Assembly: GCA_021397835.1 (NCBI GenBank)
Contig: JAJFZO010000734.1
Coordinates: 248,001 to 312,000, forward strand
Direction of reading: 5' to 3'
DNA from: Moringa oleifera
Lineage: Eukaryota; Streptophyta; Magnoliopsida; Brassicales; Moringaceae
DNA length: 64,000 bases
The translations under genes were made by a program, and so were the position numbers. Below the pieces are notes generated by a model. It saw only the letters and a program-made list of their open reading frames with translations. It did not search any database and had not been told where the DNA came from. Below are positions 37,553 to 48,800 of this stretch, piece by piece (within the stretch, counting starts at the first letter, position 1; each line of letters starts with the position of its first letter).

Positions 37553-38290
37553 TTGAAAATATTAACTATTAACATTAAAAGGACTGTTGGTCTTAAACAA
37601 TTTTTGGGGTTTCCCAAGTTACAAACATGTATTGAAGCTTTATCTCTTACTACACTCGATGCTCTAGATTCACTGGATATTTCATTTCTATCAAATATGA
37701 AACTTCTTTGTTCCTTCTCTATGTTGGCTTCTTATATTTCTGTTGGGTTGAAGGTTGATTGGGTAAGTAGACAAAAAGTGTGCGAAAAATCGAATGATGT
37801 GAACAACTTGGCGATTCCAAGCAGTAGATGTTTTGACAACCTTTGCAAAGTAAAAGTCGTCAAATGCAATGGATTAAAGGACTTAACATGGCTAATATTT
37901 GTCCTAAATCTTACTTATCTCACTGTATCAAGCACTGAAGAAGTGGAGAAAACAATAAGTGAGGGAAACATGAATGAAGTTGTAGAGGGAGGAAAATATT
38001 TGGTCCCATTTGGAAAACTATAAGTGCTTAAATTGCATCACGTGCATGGACTAAAAAGCATCTTTTGGATTCCCCTTCCTTTCCCATCTCTTTAGAGAAT
38101 CGATATGTCTCGTTGCTCCAATCTTAAGAAGCTTCCACTCAATTGTGATAATGCTAAGAGACAAAGTTTGGTTATTGAAGGAGAGGAAGACTACCTAAAT
38201 GGACTCAAATGGGAAGATGAAGCTTTAAAATTGTTTTTCTTCCTCGCTGGAGAGTATTATAAGATAGATAAGCATTCTAAAAGAAATTAA
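37553..38290 (+). pseudogene. C-terminal LRR fragment of a CC-NBS-LRR disease-resistance gene
   Basis: The plus strand encodes the last leucine-rich repeats of a CNL protein of the RPS2/At1g61300-like group. Visible motifs, in order, are a segment ending RCFDNLCKVKVVKCN, then LKDLTWLIFVLNLTYLTVSS, EEVEKTISEG, YLVPFGKL, LHHVHGLKSIFW and PLPFPSL, CSNLKKLPLNC, then GLKWEDEAL near the end. That arrangement is typical of the extreme C-terminus of this family. Two in-frame stops occur, one after PFGKL (about 38021) and one after PFPSL (about 38093), each where the family usually has Glu. The coiled-coil and NB-ARC domains are absent upstream, where the DNA is AT-rich, so this is a broken remnant. 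Such genes act as intracellular immune receptors when intact. Confidence 0.85.
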
Positions 38291-38791
38291 TAATGTACTT
38301 CATTGGTTCATGCACTACTTTTTTTTTGCTTCTTTTATTACTTATTCAAGTGTTTATGATGTTGTATCTTAAATTAAATTAAAAATAATATTGGCTCTAA
38401 TAAGGTCATATTTGATTTGAGCTTTACAAAAGGCTCATGATATGTTGGTCGTGTTTGAACATGTTTTTTTCAAAAAGTTACATCGAGCAATAAAGTTGAA
38501 TGACCAAAATAGAAGTTAGTGGACCAACATGGGATATGCTATGAATGTCAAATTGGTAGTAGTAGAGTCAATATAATATTTTCATGACTGAAAGCTGATA
38601 ATTCGAAGGTATAAAAAAGTGAAGAACTAACCCGAAGGCAAATCGACATCTCACCTATCAATGCAAGGATAAGTCATATTCATGGTAAAATAACAAGAAT
38701 ACCATCTGAACAACTATTAAAACATATTCACATGTATATTTTAGACAAGCTACTCATTCATTAGCAAAAGCCTTGTTAAATCCTATATTGA
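38291..38791. other. 3' flank of the NLR fragment
   Basis: No gene is recognised. The trinucleotide just before the CACTA terminus at 38792 is TGA, the candidate target-site copy; its partner is not found because the other end of the element is missing. Confidence 0.5.
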
Positions 38792-39040
38792 CACTACAAC
38801 AAATAAAAGCTTTAATGATAGTTAAAAATAGTTTTTAATGATAATTATAAAACTGTCATCTTTGTTCATGTCATTAAAAGGGAAAGATTTTAATGACAGT
38901 TCAATAACTCTTAATGACAGTTCTAATAGAACTATCATTAAAAGGAAAGTTTTCAATGACAGTTCTAATAGGCTATCATTAAAAAGGACCTTTAATGACA
39001 GTTATGATAAAACTGTCATTAAAAGGTCATTAAAGATATG
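38792..39040. repeat. Left TIR and subterminal repeats of CACTA element 38792
   Basis: After CACTACAACAAATAAAAG come about eight units alternating TTTTAATGACAGTTCTAATA and its complement ACTGTCATTAAAAGG, several forming perfect or near-perfect hairpins. A short plus-strand open frame through it (38838-39050, NDSSNR repeats) is a by-product. Confidence 0.88.
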
Positions 39041-39418
39041 TTTTTATTAATTTCAAAAGAAATACAAAATTTATATATTCAAATTATCCAGAACCTGAAT
39101 ATATAAAATTTTTCATCTCTTCCTCATCAACTTTACACATCAATACAATTCTTCATAATATGCAACCAAAATTTTCTTGTTATAAACTTCAATACCATTC
39201 TCATTAAGATCGTCATTACTTTTTTCATGTTTGAAAACACTCAAAATAATTCAATCTAAAAAAGTAATAAAAGATGAATAAAACAAAAGAAAAAAATTTG
39301 ATGTCATAATTGAACTCTATGTGTACAATACATAAGTTTAAATATACGTTATCATATGCAATCCTAAAATTCAACTATATAAATTCAATAATGTTCAATG
39401 TACTAAAATCTTCAATGT

Positions 39419-42400
39419 TCAACTTTCTAATATGACACTCCAAAGAAATTGTCCAACCTCTTTTTTAACTTCATCAATATTCGATTGGGTGTAAGTATCT
39501 ATGTCTACTAACTATATTATTAAAAAAAAAATTAGTCCAATTAAAACTTTTAATAAGCACATCAATTAATTACTTAAGTATTTACATAAGCAAATGCTTA
39601 AAAAACTTACTATTTTCGCATATGGGATATTTCTATCACGTACTATCAATGATGTCCTTTAAAAATTTCGTAATATAATATCCACACTCAGTATTTGAAG
39701 GCTAATATGGACACTGCATTAAAAAAATTTTAATTATTATATTACAAAATAAATAAAACTAACATCACATATAGGTTTAAATATACATACTTTAACAAGA
39801 ATACTCCTAAGAATGCACCTAGTGCTTGATTCTTTGGAAATTTCAAACAATTTTAAAGAGCTACCAATAGAAAATAATCAATATTCTTAAGAGTAAAAAA
39901 AATACACGTTAATATAAATAAAAATATTTTCACTTATGTAGACATAAATTGGTCTAGTTCTTGATGAGATCCATGGTCCAAAGGATCAAAAATACTATAC
40001 ACAAAATTACAAAGTTCCACAACCACCAATAACTAATACTGCCTACATTATAAAAAATAAATGTTAAAAATATTGTAAATAAAACTATTAACAATTTTAA
40101 CTAGTATTATAACTTACATCAAGTTATAAGAAAATATTACTACTACTTCATCTCATGGATCTATCATTCTATTGGCTAGGTGACGGCCTTGAGTGTCTAT
40201 AGTTATAGACATTTCATATGACAATGTTAATGGGTCAGCAAATACAAAATACTTTTCCAATTCAAGTACAGCTAAATCTATATAAAGTTTACTGAAATAA
40301 TAAAAATATAAATATGATGTAGCCAAACAATATAAATATAAATATGATGTAGCCAAACAATAATAACTAAATAAAAATTCAAAAGACATACGTACACAAT
40401 GTAAGCCTGAATAATGGTGACACTTAGCTCCTCCATGTGACAAAATTGCATGATATTTTCTCAAGCCACGAATACATGTCCGTCAGAAGCAAAGACTTTC
40501 GTAAAAGGTATGTGTCTTACTTCATTAGGTGCCATCACCTTATTCATATAATTGTATATCTTCTATAATCCTGGTGATAGCCCCACGAAAGATACTAGTT
40601 GCGATGACTGTGATTTTGTCAATGTTGGTGCTCTCTTAATTGGCAACTTACTTTGTTGCTTTATAGTCGATAGCTGAAAAAATTTTGCAAACTTAATTGA
40701 TATTAATAGGGTGACTTTATAAAATATGGTTACCAAAAACATTACCTCATGTGTACCAACAATGACCCAATCTCGAGGCCAAGTGACAATTGAACCGAGT
40801 GCAGAAAAAATATTTGTCAGTCCACCGTCTAGGTTTGCACGAGGCAACGGTGCATCACCATGAATAGCTATGTCTATTATCACCCGAACATCACTAGAAA
40901 ATAATGGACAATCATGGATCATCTGATTAAGAGTATGATCCGTGAAGATAACCTTACTTGCCACTATATAGTGTGATGACTAGATAAGCATATGGCATGG
41001 CTCATACTATAATGATCGAAAAAATCAGAAGTTACGTTCATAATATTATTAATATCATATCTATTACGATTAACATGTAACATACTTTGTTGTCTTATGG
41101 AGCCAATACAAGTGCAGGTGTTGGTGGTGTGATTGGCATAGGTGATTGAGGTATTGGATATTCTTCTTCCTCTAATAATCTAGTTATATTATTTCTAGAT
41201 GTACTTGAACAAAAGTGCATTCCAAATTTTTCTTACTGGACATCATTAGTTTTCTTCATAACAATGTTTGTGAAAACCTCTTTATACTCTATGAACCACA
41301 TCGTCATCTCTGCTAATTGTTGTTGATCTAATTGCATACCTTGAGGGACAGTCAACTTTTTGGGCTTCCTAAAATAGGATGTGATAGTTATCCTGAATCA
41401 TTGACCTTTAATGCGTCTAGGGTGCTCAGGTGTACCAAGAGCTTTCATTAGTACATCTTCTAGATCGAAGTTTGTAAATTTACCCTGTGTGCTCTATGTC
41501 ATCAACTTATCCTACAATGTTAAAATAAAATTAATTAATGAATATGAAATTTATTACTATAAATTTTATAAAAAAGTTGAATTATACTTATAATTTTTTC
41601 CCCACACAGTCGGCTCGCATCATTCATATATTCTCCTTTTTTATTAATGTCATGAAGCCTTCCACAATAAGGCACAATCAATTTGAGCATCGTTACCCAA
41701 TGCTTATTTCTTTTTTTAACATAAAGAGTGAACATGTTAGATTTTTAAAACGTACTACCAAGTGAATATATTATCAATTATAAACTTAATAAATGAAAAA
41801 AAAACTTACAAGTTCACTCTCCAGCCCTACAAATCCCTTTCTAGATAAACAATGGTCATACAAATTTTTCTTTCTTTTCTCTTTTGCTATTTGTCTCTTG
41901 TGTTATAAGATCAATACACATCAACATTTGAAGAAAATTATATAAATAAAAATTTTACTAACTATAGATGCATACTTAAAACTCTTCTACTGTATGAGAG
42001 TTCACAAAGTTCTGCCACACCCCAACATCTAAGACACTTCTATATTCTTTAGGTGGAAATGACAGAAATTCCAAATCATCAATGTGGGGGAATATGTGAT
42101 TTGATATAAGATTGGTCTTGAAGTTCCTCTATTTGTTTGCAGTAGACTAAAGTACGTACCTCTTCATGCTCGCATCAATATCATCCGTCTGCTATAATTT
42201 ATTATAAAAAAGTGGATTGGTACAAATCAAATTAATTAGCAATAAACTAATTGAAAAGCAATAATACGTTGTGTCTCATTTAACTTACCAATATTGTGTC
42301 CCAAATCTTATTTTTCATTTCAATGCTTACTGAGTACTAATTCACAATATTTATCGGCATCGTATTACGTACCACCACCCCAATGTAGCTATTGACCTGG

Positions 42401-42552
42401 GTGTCGTTCCTCCCAATTGGTTGACCTTTATCATTTACCTCGATTGTGAGCTTAACACCGAAAGCACAACTCTTAATTATCTTAGGTATGCTGGTGATAC
42501 CTCATTTTTTTAGCCATTGAGAGCCTTTACTTGAGTGTTCAGAAGGATCCAT
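39419..42552 (-). pseudogene. TNPA-like/Ulp1 cysteine protease fusion gene (decayed)
   Basis: ATG at 42552 opens MDPSEHSSKGSQWLKK, then a stop at codon 17 and an otherwise continuous TNPA-like region: VNDKGQPIGRND, SYIGVVVRNTMPI, LYDHCLSRKGFVGLE (near 41810-41890) and ALGTPEHPRRIKGQ (near 41390-41450), a signature of this family. A DUF8039-like segment follows (DVRVIIDIAIHGDAPLPRA, WPRDWVIV; 40563-40964). Last is a C48/Ulp1-type protease: MQFCHMEELSVTIIQAYIVYV, KYFVFADPL, FVYSIFDPLDHG, and TECGYYITKFLKDII with the Cys. The catalytic His-Trp pair is mutated (HHW to QY-stop near 40030) and the Gln before the Cys motif is a stop. The family's frame ends at TGA 39419-39421. The active form would cleave SUMO-like conjugates; this copy is dead. 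Confidence 0.82.
40311..40360. repeat. 30-bp direct duplication within the Ulp1 gene
   Basis: AATATGATGTAGCCAAACAA recurs at 40311 and 40341, giving a minus-strand YLYLYCLATS repeat. The homologous place in the 52253 element has a single unit, so the duplication is later than their split. Confidence 0.85.
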
Positions 42553-42689
42553 CAAATCTATAAACAAAAACAAAATATGATTAGCATCATATATGCAAAA
42601 CATGATATAACATGATAAAACTAAAAAAAATAAAATAAAATTATAAAAGACTCGATAACTTTGACACATGAGGCAATTGATCATTACCT

Positions 42690-45600
42690 TAAAAAATGCT
42701 CAAACCCATAATCCTTCACCATTGTCTTGAGCATATGCATGATAATGGTCATCCATTTGGTCAAATAAATCAACAGGTGGCAAATTATTATAAAAATTCA
42801 TGTGCTTCACACTAATATCGAACAAATCATCATCTTCATCATAGTCTTTTGGATGTGTTGACAATGCTATAGAACATTTGGCATCAATTGGATATTCAAT
42901 GTAAAATACTTGTCATGCTTGTGAAGCCAATAACAACTGATCATTTCTATGTCCAATCCGATTAAGATCAACTAGCATAACTCCTAGATCATTAACTTTA
43001 ACACCGTTACTATTCTTAATCCAATCACATTTGAAAATTGAAACTCTGAATATTGTATAATCTAGTTCCCATATTTCTTGTGTAACTTCATAGAATGACA
43101 AATCACTTTATATTGGATTTTTATCCTTAGCATTGGAGATTTGCATGGTGTTGGCAACTAAAATCATACCACTATTTTGATGGATCTTTGAGTTACTTCG
43201 TTGCTTTGTGTAAAAGCGACAACCGTTGATAATATATCCAGGATAATTGATTATTGTGGATCAAGGACCATGGGCAATCCATCATAGTGTTAATGAAACA
43301 TTATGATTGGATAATAAAAGTTCATTCTCAATCTGTATCATAACATATATTAGATGAACCATATTAGAAATAAATTTAATGTCCAGACAAGAATAAGTAT
43401 TCTTACCCGTGTGCGTGACCAATTACTTAAGGTTCGATTTTGTTCATCATGTAACCATTTAAGTTGTTTTGATTTAATAAAATTGTTGATCCTTAATTGA
43501 TTTAAATGCTCATTGCATATTAAGAATAAATCATCTTACAATAATTCAAATATTATTTGATATAACAATAAATTATGGTTGTAAAATTTAATTACCTTAT
43601 ATATGGTTGAACTATGCTCGTATTCATCAAAATATACAAGTGCACTTGATGAAGGAGGACATTATCAGTTTTCTCAACAGTTCCACTAGTTAGAGCTTTT
43701 CCACTCTGAGTTAAGTGACCAAATACATTCTTTCGTGGAGGAATCCCAATAACATCCATACCAGATAAATAATCAACGCAAAATTCTAATGCCTTTTCTA
43801 CAATGTATGACTCGGCAATACTACCCTCAAGTTTATTACAATTTCAAACATAATCCTTCAACACTTTTATATATCTTTCAAATGGTACATCCATCATAAA
43901 TACATGAGATCACATAATTTTACTTCTCTGATAAGATGAATAATGAGTTAGACCATAATATCAAGAAGCTGGGAGGAAAGTACCTCTCAAGCAAACAGTG
44001 TTGTCACAAGTTCATTTTGGATTTCATCTAACTTTAGCACATCTAACACCTTTTGGCATAAAAAATTAAAGAACACACAAAGTCTTATGAAAGCATATCT
44101 AAATGTTTGGGTAAGACCTCATAAAGCAATATGTAAAAATTGTTACATTGGATGTGACAATCATGCGACTTCAACCTATATAGTTTCAAGTCGTCCATAG
44201 GTACTAGATTTCTAATGTTTGAAGAATACCCATCTGGGACCTTATTCTCACTGAAAACTTTACAAAATATCTTTTTTCTTCTTTAGATAAAGTATAGCAT
44301 ACAGGCGGTAGAAATGTACGATTACTGTGAACTTGTGGTTCTAACTTAGACCTTAACTCCATGTCTTTCAAAACCATTCTAGAAGCTAATTCATCTTTAG
44401 ATTTTTCAAGAATATCAAGCAATGTCCCAAGAAGACTATCACAAGCATTCTTTTCAATGTGCATGACATCTAGAACATGTCTGATACACATGGACTTCCA
44501 ATATGGTAAGTAAAAAAAATCGACCTCTTTTTCTAACACTGTGTAACAACATCTTCTTTACCTATTGTACTTTCTTCGACTTTGCCCACGAATTTACTAA
44601 GCATTGAACTTTGTGAAAGACTTCTTCACTGCATAATGGTTAGGGAGCAATTCTAACTTCTTGTTCACCATTGAAGGCCTTTTTCTATCCACGATAAGGA
44701 TGATGTCGTGGTAAGAATCTCCTGTGTCTAACATATGACATCTTTTTACTATGTTTTAAGTGATTAGCTTGAGTGTTTTCAGCACAAATAGGACAAACAT
44801 AATACCCTTTAATAGTACAACCAAGTAAATTACCATATGTAGAAAAATCATTGATTGTCCATAACAAAATAGCTTTCAAATTGAATGACTCATTACGGTA
44901 CGCATCATATACTTTTACATTTGTGCCATAATATTTTCAAGTCTTCTATAAGTGTAGCCAAGTAGACATCAATATCATTACCAGGATGTTTAGGACCTAT
45001 TATTAGTAACATCAACATCGTGAAATTTCTCTTCATTGTTAACCATGACGGTATATTGTAATTCACCATAATCACCGGCCAACAACTATATCTACTACTC
45101 AATGTACTACGTGGATTGATCCCATCTGCTGATATAGTAAGCCTTAAGTTTCTTGGCTCTAAAACAAACTCTGGCCACATGTAATCAATTGACCATCAAT
45201 TTCCCTTTTATTTGAATGCCATGTAAGGTGTTTTGATATTTCAGAATTTTTGAACATTCTTTTAAACTTTGATTTTGGTGAAAAATACCACAACACTTTA
45301 GTCGGCATGCCAATCTTTATTTTGTTACTATTGTTTATTACTTTCCATCTTGAAAGTCCACAAGTTGGACACTGGATGTCATCTTGAAACTCCTTCTGAT
45401 ATAATATGCAATCATTTGGACTAGCATGAATTTTTTGATACTCTATGCCTAATGCATTCAATGTTTTTTTGGCATTATACATGGATGTAGGCATTTCATT
45501 ATTATCAGGCAATATTTCGACAATCAAATTTAAAAGATCACTAAAGTTTTGATTGGACCAACCATATTTTGCCTTCAAATTGTACAATTTAACTAAAGCA

Positions 45601-45880
45601 GATAATTTAGTAAACTTCACTGATCCATAATACAGAGGTTTCTCAGCGTCACAAAGTAATCTATCAAAGTGGTTAGGATTATTATCATACTCTACAAATG
45701 CTTATTATATCATTTCTATAGTGTTATTAACTCCTTTAATGCGTTCTACCTGCCTAACAACCTTAGTATTCTTACTAGTAGAAGACCCAATAATACTAGT
45801 TTCTCCGTGCCATATCCAGTTTTGATAGCTGCTATCAACTTTATATACATATAAATGATTTCGTATTTAACATGGAGTAA
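42690..45880 (-). pseudogene. TNP2-type CACTA transposase, N-terminally truncated
   Basis: The first recognisable part is the end of the transposase-associated domain (NHLYVYKVDSSYQNWIWHGE, about 45785-45870); its start codon and Cys cluster are gone. Then come GSVKFTKLSALVKLYNLKAK, DDIQCPTCGLSRWK and WYFSPKSKFKRMF (45159-45620), and the TNP2 core with SADGINPRSTLS, PGNDIDVYLATLIEDLK, WTINDFSTYGNLLGCTIKG and CPICAENT, and DVMHIEKNACDSLLGTLLDI (44204-45180). DUF4218 is heavily decayed near 43650-44150. DUF4216 (YPGYIINGCRFYTKQR, HQNSGMILVANTMQIS, WELDYTIFRVSIFKCDW) lies at about 42900-43280. Stops are fewer than in the 10833-14101 copy over the core. The reading order and gene position match the En/Spm plan. 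Confidence 0.88.
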
Positions 45881-48800
45881 GTTGCACATTCTAATCTTGT
45901 TTGTAAGTCTAAATCCATCTTGAAGAAAGAGAACACCATTTATGAAAGAACAACTATAATGGTTAAGTATCCAGAATCTAGTAAAGTTAGCCGCTATAAT
46001 CGATTCCTTTGGCCGGAATATGAAGACCTAACAGGAATAAGAAGACCTAAATTTTACTAGCATAAAGGCAAATTGAAAATGATTTGAATCTCTAGTACCA
46101 ATGTATGGCAAAGAAGGAAGGCCATGCCTTATTTTAGTATAGGAAAACCTTCTTTGCATAATCTATTGATTGGGTCCCTATGAGATAAATAAGTATTTGA
46201 GATTTCATTGACTTCATCTGATAGGATGACAAATGAATCAATTAGTGGAATTTAAGCACTCTTTTGATAGATTTTCTTTGATTAACCTTAAGATAAAAAT
46301 AAAGAAACAGAACTGGTCAATGTCAATCGATAGGACAGTGAGCCAAATTCGCATGTCCAAACAATTCAATAAATAGAATGGAAAAGATCCCACGAAGCTT
46401 AACTTTAACTGAGAAGGTTTCAAAATTGGTTGCTTGAATCTGAAACTCCTAGGTCATGAGGAAGAGTGAAATGGTGATCGAATAAAAGTTTCTTCCTCCA
46501 AACATAAAGCTAAAATCCAAGTAGGTCACCTAAAAGAAAGTTGCTAGTTAGTTACTATTTTTCTACCTTTATGTTGCCCAAAAATTTTAGAGTTAATCCA
46601 ATATAAAAAGGGAAGAAGCACCATTGAACTGAGTTATCTACCCAAACTAACCTAAATGTTTTGCCCTTGCATAATCCCCTAGCATCATCATGCCCACAAG
46701 AATGACAGCTACTGTCATGATATATGGATCAGCCTTGCTTTTTTCATCAATAACCTGTCCCGCTAAGCTAACCAAGAAAAAAAAAACTGAAACTTCTTAA
46801 GGAGCAAAAAACTCCCCTATTTCATTATAGATTACAGCAATTGTCGTAACCTATGTCCTTCTTTGTGGTAACCTAATTCCTATTTATTGGGTCTGGGATC
46901 GATTTCAACTCAGAGATTGCCTAGTCTTTCTCGGCTTTCTCTACTATGCCTTTCATCGTTAACTATTAAATCGATTCCTCTTATTGGCAAAGATAAATCT
47001 AGCATTTTGGCTTTCTCAAGTCCTAGCGGCTTTTTTGTCAAGCAAGAATTCTTCTTTTAGTTAATCAATTCCTTTAAGGAATCTACTATGGAAAGCATTT
47101 GAATAGCACCGATACCGACAAAGCATTCTCTCTATTCGAAAGCTTACCATTGAAACTAACTAATGCAAGGAAAAGAGAGTCATTATTCAAGCCATGCTAC
47201 CATTCATTCCCAATTGACAAAAGATAAGACAAAGTCTATCTTTTCCTTGATTCCCTTTTACCTTTCTGCGCAGTTTACTTCGCCTTTTCTTGTTTTTTTT
47301 TTTTTTTTGCCACGGTTAAGCAAGAGAAAAGCTATTCCTTTTTATAGTTTTTCAAGTGAATGGAATGATTCTTCCCTTGAAGGTGACATCACTACCTAGA
47401 TCCTCATCTCTTGAACCTGTTCTGAGAGCTAGTTTAATGGCATCGACATCTCATCTAGTCTAAATCTATTCCTTAAGAGCTTCATCTTTAGTAGACGATT
47501 TAGCCGATTTTATCTTTTTTCATTCTCCTTCCTAGTAATAAGGTAAGGTCTTTCCCTATCACGACCATTTTCCTTTATTCGAAATGAATTCATCACAAAA
47601 TAAAGAGCTAGTGAACCCAACCAGTTCCATTCCAATTCTCTCAGACAAAGCAGGATAGCTGCCACCAAACTGCCCTTTTAGAGCTATGGCGAGATCAATG
47701 CTATCAAGAAGAAGGAATAATAGCCTTTATGCCTTGAGCCTTAAGCTAAATCATTGACCTTACGCTTGGTTTGATTAGGACATTGCCGCATTTCATCTCA
47801 AAGAGGATCTAAATCTTTCTTTCTAGCTTAGCCAAACTACTGGGCTCAGGTTAATTCACTCTTCCTTTATCGCAAGCAAATAGCCAAAAGAGGTGATGAA
47901 AGAGCACCTTCTTCTTTTATTCTTGAAAATATTTACAGGGCAGTTATTAAAGAAAAACTAGCATCTCTAAATGAAAAGCAAGCAAAGAACTCCTTTTTGG
48001 TTTGGTGGCCTCCTTCCTTTAGAATAGCGAAAGTAGGATCATAATCTCACTCTCCGACGTGGGATCTTGCTTAAAGAAATTTCCAATGAGCTGGATAAGT
48101 CTCAAAAAGCATTCCACCGACACTCATCCCTTATTTAATCGGCACTCAGCCTTTCTCCCCTTATTTCAAGAGCTGAAACAACCTCTATTCCTTCAACAAC
48201 AATTAGGCCTTTTTCTAATCCTACTGCCATTTTCCCAAGATATGAAGAAAAAGCTATCAACTTATCCTCCTTTGACTAAGCTATTCTTCTTATTTTGAAA
48301 GAAGAAGTAGCCCCATCGATGACAACAGATTCAATAGCTGGGGATCTTGCTAACAATGACACTCCTAACCTTTTAAATCATATAACCGGGGATGGCTCTT
48401 CTCCTCCTTTTTGGCCATTAAAAGCATGGAAATTGTAGCTTCTTCTTTGGATTCATTCAAAAGAGTATTTCCCTAATCTAATGCCATGCCTTAAGTCTTA
48501 ATTTCCTAGTGCCCATACTCCAATAGCTAAATCGATGGCATTGCTTTTTTTTTCCCCCCCTCAAGCCTTCAATATCAGATTCTTCCTTTCGAGTTCCTTC
48601 ACTTAGAGTAGTGAATCTAGTGAAAGCCAAAGACTAAGAAAAAGGTACGAAAGCTAGGCCACTACCCAGTTAGATAAAGCTAGCCACCTCGCTTAGTATA
48701 CCTTCCCTAGATCAGCCTTTCTTGCCTTCCTTTTTTACTATAAGGATCACTCCCTTAGATATGGTTGAATTCTCATTCTAAGGTCTCATCCTTTAACCAT

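Larger units (their letters stand above)
38792..45880 (-). mobile_element. CACTA (En/Spm) element with TNP2 and TNPA-Ulp1 genes, right end truncated
   Basis: The left terminus CACTACAACAAATAAAAG starts at 38792, followed by an array of AATGACAGTT and AACTGTCATTAAAAG units to about 39040. Both genes lie on the minus strand: TNP2 upstream (42690-45880) and TNPA-Ulp1 downstream (39419-42552). The transposase is cut off inside its first domain near 45880, and no right terminus follows, so the promoter and right end were lost. The element at 52253-55458 carries the same subterminal repeat and shows what the missing end should look like. Confidence 0.87.

Noticed and set aside
33236..38796. Right end at 33240 and left end at 38792, both flanked by TGA, as one element
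   Set aside because: The two ends point away from each other and their subterminal repeats differ, so they belong to different elements.
38838..39050. Plus-strand frame with repeated NDSSNR residues; also 52357-52569
   Set aside because: Both are translations of CACTA subterminal repeats.
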